A DNA stretch of 64,000 nucleotides from Xanthomonas maliensis (lineage in GTDB: Bacteria; Pseudomonadota; Gammaproteobacteria; Xanthomonadales; Xanthomonadaceae): positions 1-64,000 of the forward strand of contig NZ_NSET01000016.1 in the NCBI RefSeq assembly GCF_009192945.1. Reading direction: 5' to 3'. The notes beneath the pieces are model-generated. The model was not told the DNA's origin, did not search any database, and saw only the letters and a program-made list of their open reading frames with translations. Position 1 is the stretch's first letter, and each line of letters starts with the position of its first letter. Both the position numbers and the translations under genes were made by a program. Of this stretch, positions 7,426 through 15,859 are shown one piece after another.

Positions 7426-10209
7426 ATGAGCAGATTAGTCCTGATCGACGGGTCCAGTTACCTGTATCGCGCGTTCCACGCGCTTCCGCCGCTGACCAAT
7501 GCCCAGGGCGAGCCCACCGGTGCGTTGTTCGGCGTGGTCAACATGCTGCGTGCCACCCTGAAGGAGCGCCCGGCCTATGTCGCGTTCGTGGTGGACGCGC
7601 CTGGCAAGACATTTCGCGATGACTTGTATGCCGACTACAAGGCCAACCGCCCCCCGATGCCCGACGACCTGCGCGCGCAGGTGCAGCCGATGTGCGACAT
7701 CGTGCATGCGTTGGGCATCGATATCCTGCGCATCGATGGCGTGGAAGCGGACGATGTGATCGGCACGCTGGCGCTGCAGGGCGCCGCAGATGGCTTGCAG
7801 GTCACCATCTCCACCGGCGACAAGGACTTCGCCCAGTTGGTGCGTCCAGGGGTGGAGCTGGTCAACACCATGAGCGGCAGCCGGATGGACTCGGACGAGG
7901 CGGTGATCGCCAAGTTCGGCGTGCGCCCCAATCAGATCGTCGACCTGCTGGCCTTGATGGGCGACACCGTCGACAACGTGCCGGGCGTGGACAAGTGCGG
8001 CCCCAAGACCGCGGCCAAATGGCTGGCCGAATACGATTCGCTCGATGGCGTGATCGCCAATGCCGACAAGATCAAGGGCAAGATCGGCGACAACTTGCGA
8101 GCGGCGCTGCCGCGGCTGCCGCTGAACCGCGAATTGGTCACCATCAAGACCGATGTGGTGCTGGCCAGTGGCCCGCGCGCGCTGGACCTGCGCGAGCCCA
8201 ACAGTGAGGCGCTGGCGGCGCTCTACGCCCGCTACGGCTTCACCCAGGCGCTGCGCGAGCTGGGCGGTGGCGCCGGCGAGGCTGGCGCCGCGCCAGCGGC
8301 GGTGGCCAATGCCCGTACCGAGCCCGGCCGTGCGCGCGGCACCGGCTTCGTCTCAGCGCCCGTTGCTGCGCCGGCCGATCTGGATCCGGCGCTGGCCGCA
8401 CCCGGGCAGTACGACACCGTGCTGACCCAGGCCCAGCTCGATGACTGGATCGCCCGCCTGCGTGTGGCCGGTCAATTCGCCCTGGACACCGAAACCGACA
8501 GCCTGGATGCCTTGCAGGCCAATCTGATCGGCCTGAGCGTGGCTGCCGTGCCCGGCCAGGCGGCCTATGTGCCGCTGGGCCACGACTACCCCGGCGCGCC
8601 AGCCCAGCTATCGCGCGAGCAAGTGCTGGCGCAGCTGGGTCCGCTGTTGGCCGACCCGGCGCTGCGCAAGCTCGGCCAGCATGGCAAGTACGACCTGCAC
8701 GTGCTGCGCCGGCATGGGGTGGCGGTGGCCGGCTATGCCGACGACACCTTGCTGGAGAGCTTCGTGCTCAACTCCGGCAGCGCCCGCCACGACATGGACA
8801 GCCTGGCCAAGCGCTATCTCGGCTACGACACCGTCAAGTATGAAGACGTCTGCGGCAAGGGCGCCAAGCAGATCCCGTTCGCCCAGGTCAGCCTGGAGGA
8901 CGCCACCCGCTATGCCGCCGAGGACGCCGACATCACCCTGCGTCTGCACCAGGTGCTGAGCACGCGCCTGGCCGCCGAACCCGGGCTGGAGCAGGTCTAC
9001 CGCCAGATCGAAATGCCGCTGGTCGGGGTGCTGGAGCGCATCGAAGCCAATGGCGTGCGGGTGGACGCCGAGGAACTGCGCCGGCAGAGCGCGGACCTGT
9101 CCAAGCGCATGCTCGCCGCCCAGCAGAAGGCCACCGAGCTGGCTGGCCGCAGCTTCAACCTGGACTCGCCCAAGCAGTTGCAGGCCTTGCTGTTCGACGA
9201 GCTCAAGCTGCCGGCAGTGGTCAAGACGCCGAAGGGCCAACCGTCGACCAACGAGGAGGCGCTGGAGGCCATCGCCGATCAGCACGAACTGCCGCGGGTG
9301 ATCCTGGAATACCGCGGCTTGGCCAAGCTGCGCAGCACCTACACCGACAAACTGCCGGAGATGATCCACCCGCAGTCCGGGCGTGTGCACACCAGCTACC
9401 ACCAGGCCGGCGCCGCCACCGGGCGGCTGTCTTCCTCCGATCCGAACCTGCAGAACATCCCGATCCGCACCGAGGATGGCCGCCGCATCCGCCGCGCCTT
9501 CGTCGCCCCGCCCGGACGCAAGCTGATCGCCTGCGACTACTCGCAGATCGAGCTGCGCATCATGGCCCACCTGTCTGGCGACCCCGGCCTGGTCGGCGCC
9601 TTCGAATCCGGCGCCGACGTGCACCGCGCCACCGCCGCCGAAGTCTTCGGCCGCAGCATCGAGGCGGTCAGCAGCGACGAACGCCGCGCCGCCAAGGCGA
9701 TCAACTTCGGCCTGATGTATGGCATGAGCGCCTTTGGCCTGGCGCGCCAGCTCGGCATCGGCCGCGGCGAGGCGCAGGACTACATCGCGCTGTACTTCAG
9801 TCGCTATCCAGGCGTCCGCGACTTCATGGAGTCCACCCGGCAGCAGGCCCGCGACAAGGGCTATGTGGAGACGGTGTTCGGTCGTCGGCTGTATCTGGAT
9901 TTCATCAATGCCGGCAGCCAGGGCCAGCGCGCCGGCGCCGAGCGCGCCGCGATCAACGCGCCGATGCAGGGCACCGCCGCGGACATCATCAAGCGCGCCA
10001 TGGTCAGCGTGGACGACTGGATCGCCGCGCATGCCGAGCGGGCGCTCATGATCCTGCAGGTGCACGATGAATTGGTATTCGAGGCCGACGCAGCGTTCGT
10101 CGACACCTTGCTCGCCGAGGTCACCGCGCGCATGGCCGCGGCTGCCACGCTGCGCGTGCCGTTGGTCGTGGATTCGGGTGTCGGCGACAACTGGGATCAA
10201 GCGCACTGA
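7426..10209 (+). CDS. polA: DNA polymerase I
   Basis: A 927-residue protein of normal family length. Residues ~1-290 form the 5' nuclease domain (LIDGSSYLYRAFHALP, acidic EADDVIGTL, STGDKDFAQL). Residues ~320-510 form the 3'-5' exonuclease with an intact FALDTETDSLD Exo I motif, so proofreading looks active. The C-terminal part is the family A polymerase: motif A CDYSQIELRIMAHLSGD, motif B RRAAKAINFGLMYGMSAFG and motif C QVHDELVFE. It performs repair synthesis and Okazaki primer removal. The start ATG at 7426 follows a short leader shared with the divergent lipoprotein gene. The downstream intergenic region carries the sX13-like small RNA gene. Confidence 0.98.
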   Translation: MSRLVLIDGSSYLYRAFHALPPLTNAQGEPTGALFGVVNMLRATLKERPAYVAFVVDAPGKTFRDDLYADYKANRPPMPDDLRAQVQPMCDIVHALGIDILRIDGVEADDVIGTLALQGAADGLQVTISTGDKDFAQLVRPGVELVNTMSGSRMDSDEAVIAKFGVRPNQIVDLLALMGDTVDNVPGVDKCGPKTAAKWLAEYDSLDGVIANADKIKGKIGDNLRAALPRLPLNRELVTIKTDVVLASGPRALDLREPNSEALAALYARYGFTQALRELGGGAGEAGAAPAAVANARTEPGRARGTGFVSAPVAAPADLDPALAAPGQYDTVLTQAQLDDWIARLRVAGQFALDTETDSLDALQANLIGLSVAAVPGQAAYVPLGHDYPGAPAQLSREQVLAQLGPLLADPALRKLGQHGKYDLHVLRRHGVAVAGYADDTLLESFVLNSGSARHDMDSLAKRYLGYDTVKYEDVCGKGAKQIPFAQVSLEDATRYAAEDADITLRLHQVLSTRLAAEPGLEQVYRQIEMPLVGVLERIEANGVRVDAEELRRQSADLSKRMLAAQQKATELAGRSFNLDSPKQLQALLFDELKLPAVVKTPKGQPSTNEEALEAIADQHELPRVILEYRGLAKLRSTYTDKLPEMIHPQSGRVHTSYHQAGAATGRLSSSDPNLQNIPIRTEDGRRIRRAFVAPPGRKLIACDYSQIELRIMAHLSGDPGLVGAFESGADVHRATAAEVFGRSIEAVSSDERRAAKAINFGLMYGMSAFGLARQLGIGRGEAQDYIALYFSRYPGVRDFMESTRQQARDKGYVETVFGRRLYLDFINAGSQGQRAGAERAAINAPMQGTAADIIKRAMVSVDDWIAAHAERALMILQVHDELVFEADAAFVDTLLAEVTARMAAAATLRVPLVVDSGVGDNWDQAH

Positions 10210-10223
10210 CGCAATAAGTAAAT

Positions 10224-10292
10224 GGGCATATCCTGAATGCGCGATGGCAACATAATCGCGCCACGCTGCGCGCTTATGGAATGAATATGCCC
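10224..10292. repeat. Inverted repeat GGGCATAT...ATATGCCC downstream of polA
   Basis: GGGCATAT (10224-10231) and its exact complement ATATGCCC (10285-10292) flank 53 bp just after the polA stop, in an AT-rich stretch just before the sRNA promoter region. It could be a weak polA 3' hairpin or a regulator-binding pair. Nothing further supports either reading. Confidence 0.4.
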
Positions 10293-10347
10293 TAAATTCT
10301 ACAATTTCTTAACGGTTCTCTTCACGAACCATCAATGTAGAAAATGG

Positions 10348-10356
10348 TGTTATATC
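10348..10356 (+). promoter_or_regulatory. Probable extended -10 promoter of the sX13-like sRNA
   Basis: TGTTATATC resembles an extended -10 element (TGn followed by TATAAT-like). It lies 6-8 bp ahead of the first hairpin of the sRNA, in a locally AT-rich region. No good -35 hexamer was found 16-18 bp upstream, consistent with dependence on the extended -10. Confidence 0.4.
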
Positions 10357-10361
10357 CCTCG

Positions 10362-10485
10362 ACGGGCGCAACGCCTGTCGGCAGATCTCTCCCATCCCCT
10401 GGAGCAGATCTCGGAGCGGAAACTCCTCCCCAAGTTTCCGTTCCCCTGGCCCCGCCGACCTCCCCCTGGTCCGCGGGGCTTTTTA
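10362..10485 (+). ncRNA. sX13: sX13-like small regulatory RNA
   Basis: The interval just downstream of polA folds into a chain of hairpins with C-rich loops. GACGGGCG/CGCCTGTC closes 10361-10379. AGATCTCTCC/GGAGCAGATCT (10383-10411) has loop CATCCCCT. CGGAAACT/AGTTTCCG (10417-10440) has loop CCTCCCCA. The last is a terminator hairpin with TCCCCCT in its loop, followed by T5. Xanthomonas sX13 is known as an abundant sRNA of about 115 nt, encoded next to polA, that uses C-rich loops to bind G-rich sites near ribosome binding sites of motility and virulence mRNAs. Position and architecture match. The exact 5' end is my estimate from the -10 element. Confidence 0.85.
10449..10485 (+). terminator. 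Intrinsic terminator of the sX13-like sRNA
   Basis: The stem GCCCCGC (10449-10455) / GCGGGGC (10473-10479) has an inner GACC/GGTC helix and a TCCCCCT loop. It is followed by TTTTT (10480-10484). It ends the sRNA and contributes its third C-rich loop. Confidence 0.85.
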
Positions 10486-10833
10486 TTTGCTGCGTGAAAA
10501 TCAACGTCCGCGATCGCATGCGCGTCGCTGCGCCGACTGTGCGCTGGTATCCGGCTGCTTGGTATTCATCTGGATATTCATCAATGTCGCGATCACTCCA
10601 GATCGGTCCGCTGATCGCCCTGTCTTGGCCGGTTGGGAATGTAATCAAGGTTAATGCAACGCAGCATTGCGTGTGCGGCACGAAACAATTTCGCACCACG
10701 GCATGCAGCGTGACGCAGGAGTGAAGTATGGTGCCGCTCGAGTCAGTTCAGATCCGCTCGCCATGCCACTGCGCCCATTCAGCTACCGCCGCACTGCCGC
10801 TTTTTCTGTAGCGACCCCCGCCCGAGCATCACG
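10486..10833. other. Intergenic region upstream of the two-component operon
   Basis: About 350 bp without a convincing gene. Short open frames exist on both strands but none has a recognisable product or ribosome binding site. The stretch around 10550-10660 is AT-richer than its surroundings and presumably holds the promoter of the response regulator gene. No clear operator was identified. Confidence 0.5.
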
Positions 10834-11523
10834 ATGCGGGTGCTGATCGCCGAGGACGAGCCATCGATCGCCGACGCCGTGGTGGGTGCCCTGCGCCAGC
10901 AAGGACACGTGGTCGACCACGTCGACAATGGCAACCAGGCAGACGCGGCACTGCGCGACACCGACTATCAGCTGCTGGTCCTGGACCTGGGCCTGCTGGG
11001 CGACATGGACGGCGCGCGCGTGCTGCAACGCCTGCGCGAGCGCGGCGCCACCACCCCCGTGCTGGTCATCAGCGCGCGGGAAGCCTTGCAGGAGCGCGTG
11101 CAGGTGCTGGATCTGGGCGCCGACGACTATCTGGTCAAGCCATTCGCCTTGGAGGAGTTCCAGGCGCGCGTGCGCTCGGTGTTGCGCCGCGCCATCAGCC
11201 ACGGCACGCCGGAGCTGCGCCTGGGTCGCCTGCGGCTGGACCTGACCGGCCGCCGCGCCTGGATCGATACCGTGGCGCTGGAACTGACTGCACGCGAATA
11301 CGGGCTGCTCGGTGCGTTGGCCACGCGGGCCGGTCGGGTGACCAACCGCGCCCAGCTGGTGGAAGCCTTGTGCGGATGGGACGAGGACATCAGCGACAAC
11401 GGCCTGGATATCGCAATGTATCGCCTGCGCCGCAAACTGCACGGCAGCGGGGTGGGGATACGCACGATCCGCGGGCTGGGCTATCTGCTGCAGGAGCGCC
11501 AGGACGGCGACGATGAGGGCTGA
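10834..11523 (+). CDS. OmpR-family response regulator
   Basis: A 229-residue protein. The receiver domain (residues ~1-115) has the acidic pair ED at 7-8, phospho-acceptor Asp51 in LLVLDLGLLG and the conserved Lys102 in YLVKPF. The C-terminal winged helix (~130-222) has LELTAREYGLL and YRLRRKL...IRTIRGLGYLL, typical of OmpR/PhoB-type DNA binding. It most resembles the QseB/TctD branch. Its last 11 bases overlap the sensor kinase gene, so the two are co-translated partners. The input signal and target genes cannot be read from the sequence. Confidence 0.93.
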   Translation: MRVLIAEDEPSIADAVVGALRQQGHVVDHVDNGNQADAALRDTDYQLLVLDLGLLGDMDGARVLQRLRERGATTPVLVISAREALQERVQVLDLGADDYLVKPFALEEFQARVRSVLRRAISHGTPELRLGRLRLDLTGRRAWIDTVALELTAREYGLLGALATRAGRVTNRAQLVEALCGWDEDISDNGLDIAMYRLRRKLHGSGVGIRTIRGLGYLLQERQDGDDEG

Positions 11524-12904
11524 GGGAGCCCAAGCGCGGCCAAGCCTGCGTCGCCGCCTGCTGCTGTTCCTGGCGGTGCCGATGCTGGTGTTGCTGGCGA
11601 TCGATGCCGCGGTGACCTATCGCATGGCGTTGGGTTATGCCAATCGCGCACATGACGAAAACCTGGTGGGCGACCTGCATGCGCTGACCGCGCTGCTGCA
11701 GCAGCTGCCGGAGCGGCGCAGCTTGTCGGCGCAGGCGCAGTTCCTGCTCCGCTACGACCCCGACGGTCCCAATTATTTCGCCGTGTTCAGCCGTCGCCGC
11801 GGGTGGCGCTACGGCGATACCGGTCTGCATGGATTGCGGCATCCGGCGCTGGGCAAACGGCCGGTGCCGTACTCGGCTAACGACGGCATCCGTCGACTGC
11901 GCGCGGCCTCGGTGGCGATGCCGTCCCCGTTCGACGCTGGCGATGTGCTGACGGTGACCGTTGCCGAGTCGCTGGTCGACCGCGAGCGCAGCGCACGCAA
12001 TGTGCTGTGGCTGACCTTGCCGGTGCAGGCCGTGTTGATCGCCGCCGTGATGGCCCTGGTGTGGCTTGGAGTCAACCACGGCTTGGGGGTGCTGCGCCCA
12101 TTGAATGCACGGCTGGCTGCACGCGAACAGGCGCTGGCCCCGGTGACCGGACCGGACGTACCGCAGGAGATCCTGCCGCTCACACGCACCCTGGACGCCT
12201 TGTTCGCGCGCGTCCGCGACACCGTGCAGCTGCATGAGCGGTTCATCGCCGATGCCGCCCATCAGCTGCGCACGCCGTTGGCAGGCCTGCAACTGCATGC
12301 CGAACGTGCAATGAGCGCCGATCCGGAGCAGACCCGCGCGGCCCTGTTGCAGATCCAGCAATTGACCGCGCGTGCGGCACGTGCGGCCAGCCAGCTGCTG
12401 GCGTTGAGTCGCGCGCAGTCCCCGCACCATCGCGACGAGGTCTTGCTGCCGGTGCTGCTGTATCGGCTGATTCCCGAGGCGGTATCCGCACGTGTGCCCG
12501 AGGCGCTGGCCGCCGATGTGGACCTGGGCTATCAGGCCGACAGCGAGGACGCCGCGCTGGTGGTGTTCGGCGACCCGCTGGCATTGCAGGAGTTGCTGGA
12601 CAACTTGATCGACAACGCACTGCGCTACGCCGGTCGCGGCTGCAGCGTCACCGTCGGCCTGGCGGCAGTGGCCGGTGCGGTGGTGCTGAGCGTGGAAGAC
12701 GACGGCCCCGGTGTGCCGGACGCGCTGTTGAGCCGCTTGGGCGAGCGCTTCTTTCGCGTGCCGGGCGTGCGCGGCGATGGGTCCGGGCTGGGTCTGGCGA
12801 TCGTGCAAGGGGTGGCCAATCGCCACAACGCGCGGGTGGGGTTCTGCCGCGGCGCCCGTGGTGGCCTGCGTGTGGAAGTCCACTTCCCCTCGCCGCAGCA
12901 GTGA
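11513..12904 (+). CDS. Membrane sensor histidine kinase (TctE/QseC type)
   Basis: A 463-residue protein. TM1 is at ~14-36 and TM2 at ~166-188, with a periplasmic sensor region of about 130 residues between them (2CSK_N/TctE-like in size and position). The H-box FIADAAHQLRTPL places the phosphorylated His at 250. The N box (LLDNLIDNALRYA), the G1 box (VEDDGPGVP) and the G2 box (GSGLGLAIVQG) are intact, so kinase activity is expected. It forms an operon with the upstream OmpR-type regulator. TctE relatives sense small organic acids, but the ligand here is unknown. Confidence 0.93.
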   Translation: MRAEGAQARPSLRRRLLLFLAVPMLVLLAIDAAVTYRMALGYANRAHDENLVGDLHALTALLQQLPERRSLSAQAQFLLRYDPDGPNYFAVFSRRRGWRYGDTGLHGLRHPALGKRPVPYSANDGIRRLRAASVAMPSPFDAGDVLTVTVAESLVDRERSARNVLWLTLPVQAVLIAAVMALVWLGVNHGLGVLRPLNARLAAREQALAPVTGPDVPQEILPLTRTLDALFARVRDTVQLHERFIADAAHQLRTPLAGLQLHAERAMSADPEQTRAALLQIQQLTARAARAASQLLALSRAQSPHHRDEVLLPVLLYRLIPEAVSARVPEALAADVDLGYQADSEDAALVVFGDPLALQELLDNLIDNALRYAGRGCSVTVGLAAVAGAVVLSVEDDGPGVPDALLSRLGERFFRVPGVRGDGSGLGLAIVQGVANRHNARVGFCRGARGGLRVEVHFPSPQQ

Positions 12905-13007
12905 GTGCGCACTGAACGGCACCGCTGCCGTGGCGTCGGCAGCGGGCAACGAAAGCTTCAGGAAAACCTTCGATGGCATCGTGCGCCCCTGACAGGAGGG
13001 CAGGTTG

Positions 13008-13874
13008 ATGATGCGTCCCAATGAATTCTTTCTTGCTGGCGGCGGTTGTGGCGTGCTGCTGGTCCACGGGTTGACCGGAACGCCAGCGGAAATGCGTCGG
13101 CTGGGCGTGGGCTTGCACCGCGCCGGCTTCACCGTGCATGGCGTGCAACTGGCCGGCCACTGCGGCGACATGGACGACCTGCTCGCCACCGGCTGGCGCG
13201 ACTGGTACGGCAGCGTCGTCGACGCCGCCGAAGCCTTGGCCAAGCAGGTGGACCAGGTGTTCGTCGCGGGATTGTCGATGGGCGCGCTGTTGGCGCTGGA
13301 GTTGGCGATCGAACGGCCGGAGTTGATCGCTGGCGTCGGCGTTTACGGTGCCACCTTCCGTTACGATGGCTGGAACATCCCCTGGACACGGCATCTGTCG
13401 TTCCTGCTGCCGGCGTTCAAGCTATTTGGTATCGGCCGTCGCCGGATGTTCCTGGAAGAACCACCATACGGCTTGCGCGATGAGCGCCTGCGCGCGCGCA
13501 TCGCCAGCGCAATGCAGAGCGGGGACAGCAGTGTCGCTGGCCTGCCCGGCAATCCCTGGCATTCGCTGGCCGAGTTGCGCGAGCTGTCGTCGCGGGTCCG
13601 CCGGCGGCTGCGGAAGGTGCACGCCCCGTGTCTGGTCGCGCATGCCTCCGAAGACGACGTGGCCAGTCTGCGCAATGCGCAGATGGTGCTGGACGGTGTT
13701 TCCGGCAAGACCGAATTCCTGCTGATGGAGGACAGCTACCACATGCTGACGCTTGACCGGCAACGCGGCTTGTTGACCTCTGCCAGCGTCAGTTTCTTCG
13801 AGCGTGTGGCCAACGGCGAGCTGCAGTCGCAAGCGGCCGCCGCGTGGCAGCAGCCGGCGCTGCAAACCTCATGA
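13008..13874 (+). CDS. Alpha/beta hydrolase (carboxylesterase-like)
   Basis: About 288 residues. The oxyanion segment VLLVHGLTGTP, the nucleophile elbow GLSMG (Ser in AGLSMGALLALEL), a late acidic SEDDVAS and a catalytic His in DSYHMLTLD make up a complete alpha/beta-hydrolase triad of the carboxylesterase/monoacylglycerol-lipase type. ATG 13008 is chosen because AGGAGG lies 8 bp upstream. It begins a tightly overlapping four-gene run (hydrolase, two small transporters, DegT-like aminotransferase), and its stop overlaps the next start as ATGA. The substrate is unknown. In this context it may hydrolyse an ester or amide of the locus product. Confidence 0.85.
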   Translation: MMRPNEFFLAGGGCGVLLVHGLTGTPAEMRRLGVGLHRAGFTVHGVQLAGHCGDMDDLLATGWRDWYGSVVDAAEALAKQVDQVFVAGLSMGALLALELAIERPELIAGVGVYGATFRYDGWNIPWTRHLSFLLPAFKLFGIGRRRMFLEEPPYGLRDERLRARIASAMQSGDSSVAGLPGNPWHSLAELRELSSRVRRRLRKVHAPCLVAHASEDDVASLRNAQMVLDGVSGKTEFLLMEDSYHMLTLDRQRGLLTSASVSFFERVANGELQSQAAAAWQQPALQTS

Positions 13875-14230
13875 CGCCGGCGGCGGCGGCACTCTGGGCC
13901 GTGACGGTGGTGGTCGATACGTTGGGACAATTGGCATTCAAGCAGGCCGCCTTCGAACCCATCGCAGGCGACCTGCTGACGCGTTGGCGCACACGTTTCG
14001 CGCGGCCGTGGTTGTGGACCGGACTGGCCTGCTATGTCGTCGAGTTCCTTGCCTGGATCGCGTTCCTCTCGCTGGTGCCGCTGTCGCAGGGCGTGTTGCT
14101 CGGCTCGATCAATATCCTGGCGCTGATGCTGGCCGGCCGGCTGCTGTTTGGCGAACGTCTGACGCCGCTCCGCGTGGCGGGCATGAGTCTGATTGGCCTG
14201 GGCGTGGCCATCGTAGGGGCGGGCGGATGA
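13871..14230 (+). CDS. Small EamA/EmrE-like membrane subunit 1
   Basis: 119 residues with about four transmembrane helices (including FLAWIAFLSLVPLSQGVLLG and LRVAGMSLIGLGVAIVGAGG). An N-terminal VVDTLGQLAFKQA segment is of the type seen in SMR/DMT half-transporters. It overlaps both neighbours by ATGA and is paired with a second protein of the same fold. Paired small subunits of this kind (for example ArnE/ArnF, EbrA/EbrB) work as heterodimers. It may flip or export a lipid-linked or small amphipathic product made by the adjacent enzymes. Substrate unknown. Confidence 0.75.
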   Translation: MTPAAAALWAVTVVVDTLGQLAFKQAAFEPIAGDLLTRWRTRFARPWLWTGLACYVVEFLAWIAFLSLVPLSQGVLLGSINILALMLAGRLLFGERLTPLRVAGMSLIGLGVAIVGAGG

Positions 14231-14610
14231 GGCGGCTGTATCTGATCGGCTTTCCGTTGCTGTTGTGCTTCGACAGCCTGGCGCAGCTGTGCTTCAAACT
14301 CGCCGGCGATCGCGCCTTGCCGCTGGACTTCAGTCTCTCCTGGTTGCAGCGCTTGTTCGCCCAGCCGTTTCTCTACGGTGCCGTGCTCGGTTATGTCGGT
14401 GCGTTCTTTACCTGGATGACCTTGCTGGAAGAGGCGCCGATTGGCCCGGCCTTTGCCGCCTCGCATCTGGAGGTGGTCAGCGTGCTGGTGTTGTCGGCCT
14501 GGCTGCTGGGCGAGCCGCTGACGGCGGTGCATGTGCTGGGTGCGACATTGATCCTGGCCGGAGTGGCCTGCCTGGCACGTGCCGAATCCCGGCTGGCCGA
14601 TGTGGGCTGA
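14227..14610 (+). CDS. Small EamA/EmrE-like membrane subunit 2
   Basis: 127 residues with four predicted membrane helices. The N-terminal LCFDSLAQLCFKLAGD matches the DTLGQLAFKQA motif of subunit 1, showing that the two genes are paralogues. EEAPIGPAFAASHLEVVSVL and the C-terminal LGATLILAGVACLARAE are typical of the DMT superfamily. The ATG overlaps the stop of subunit 1. Its own last 11 bases overlap the aminotransferase start. A heterodimeric exporter or flippase is the most likely role. Confidence 0.75.
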   Translation: MRRLYLIGFPLLLCFDSLAQLCFKLAGDRALPLDFSLSWLQRLFAQPFLYGAVLGYVGAFFTWMTLLEEAPIGPAFAASHLEVVSVLVLSAWLLGEPLTAVHVLGATLILAGVACLARAESRLADVG

Positions 14611-15808
14611 CGAACTACCGCCCACAGCCGGCCTTCCGTTGCGGCTAGGCGATCTGCTGCCGCGCCGGACGCGCCTGGAAGACCGGCTGCATGCGCTGTA
14701 CGACTTGCCCGATCCGCTACTCACCTGTTCGGGGACCGCCGCGTTCCTGTTGTCATTGCGCGCGCTGCAGCGCCTGGCGCCGCGTCGCGACGAAGTCGTG
14801 GTGCCGGCCTATACCTGCCCCCTCGTCGCGCTGGCGGTGCGTGCAGCCGGTCTGCAACTGCGCCTGTGCGATCTGCGCGAAGGGCATTTCGACATGGACA
14901 CCGCAGCGCTGCGTGCCGTCTGCGGTCCACGCACGTTGGCGGTGGTGCCCACGCATCTGGGCGGCCGGTTGACGGATGTGGCCAGCGCCAGCGCCGTCGC
15001 GCACGCCTGCGGTGCGTGGGTCATCGAAGACGCCGCGCAGGCGTTGGGTGCACGGCTGGGCGGTACCAGTGCCGGACTGCAGGGCGACATCGGCTTCTTC
15101 AGCCTGGCGGTCGGTAAGGGACTGTCGCTGTACGAAGGCGGCGTGCTGGTCAGTGCCGATCCCGAGCTGCGCGCGCTGTTGGCGCGCGAGGCTGCGCAGG
15201 TGCCGTGGCGGCTGCTGTGGGAGCTGCGGCGCAGCCTCGAGCTGCTGGGGATGACGCTGCTGTATCGGCCGATGGCGCTGCGGCTGGCCTACGGTTTGCC
15301 GCTGCGTCGCGCACTCCGACGTGGCGACCCGGAGGCGGCGATCGGCGATCGTTTCGATGCGCAGATTCCGTTGCACCGGTTAGGCCCATGGAGGCGCGCG
15401 GTGGGAGCCAACGCTGCCATTCGATTGGCCGACTTCCAGGTCGCCGCGCGCGCGCGCGCGCTGGAATGGCGCAGCGAACTGACGGCGCTGCCAGGACTGG
15501 AGGTGTTTGGCGATCGCCCTGGGGAACGGGGAACATGGCCGGTGTTGTGGTTGCGCCTGCCCGATCGCCAGTGTCGCGATGCAGTGCTGGACGCGCTGTG
15601 GACGCAGGGAGTCGGCGCCAGCCGGATGTTCATCCATGCCTTGCCGGACTACGCCTATCTGCGCGACTGCGTTCCCGACACGTCGGTGCCACAGGCGCGT
15701 GCGTTGGCCGAGTGCACATTGACGCTCGGCAACAGCGCCTGGCTGGATGCGCCGCGGCGCGCACGCATCCGCCAGGTACTGGCCGACGTGCTGTCCCACC
15801 GCGTCTGA
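14600..15808 (+). CDS. DegT/DnrJ/EryC1-type PLP aminotransferase
   Basis: 402 residues from ATG 14600; a GTG at 14579 is possible. The fold I features are an LTCSGTAAFLLSL segment, the VVVPAYTCP stretch, the PLP-ring region VIEDAAQALGA, and the Schiff-base Lys173 in FFSLAVGKGLSLYEGG. Family members transaminate keto-sugars or inosose-type ketones. In ArnB-like systems they work with EmrE-type flippases, which matches the two preceding genes. No glycosyltransferase or nucleotide-sugar gene is nearby, so a sugar substrate is only one possibility. The gene is convergent with the arginase-like gene 51 bp away. Confidence 0.85.
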   Translation: MWADELPPTAGLPLRLGDLLPRRTRLEDRLHALYDLPDPLLTCSGTAAFLLSLRALQRLAPRRDEVVVPAYTCPLVALAVRAAGLQLRLCDLREGHFDMDTAALRAVCGPRTLAVVPTHLGGRLTDVASASAVAHACGAWVIEDAAQALGARLGGTSAGLQGDIGFFSLAVGKGLSLYEGGVLVSADPELRALLAREAAQVPWRLLWELRRSLELLGMTLLYRPMALRLAYGLPLRRALRRGDPEAAIGDRFDAQIPLHRLGPWRRAVGANAAIRLADFQVAARARALEWRSELTALPGLEVFGDRPGERGTWPVLWLRLPDRQCRDAVLDALWTQGVGASRMFIHALPDYAYLRDCVPDTSVPQARALAECTLTLGNSAWLDAPRRARIRQVLADVLSHRV

Positions 15809-15859
15809 GGGCCGGGTCGTCGCGTCATTGCAGCGCGAGCATAAGCACTGCGATGGTGA

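Noticed and set aside
10322-10724. Open frames of 125-126 codons on both strands after polA
   Set aside because: The region is better explained by the sX13-like RNA, its terminator and a promoter region; the peptides resemble nothing known to me.
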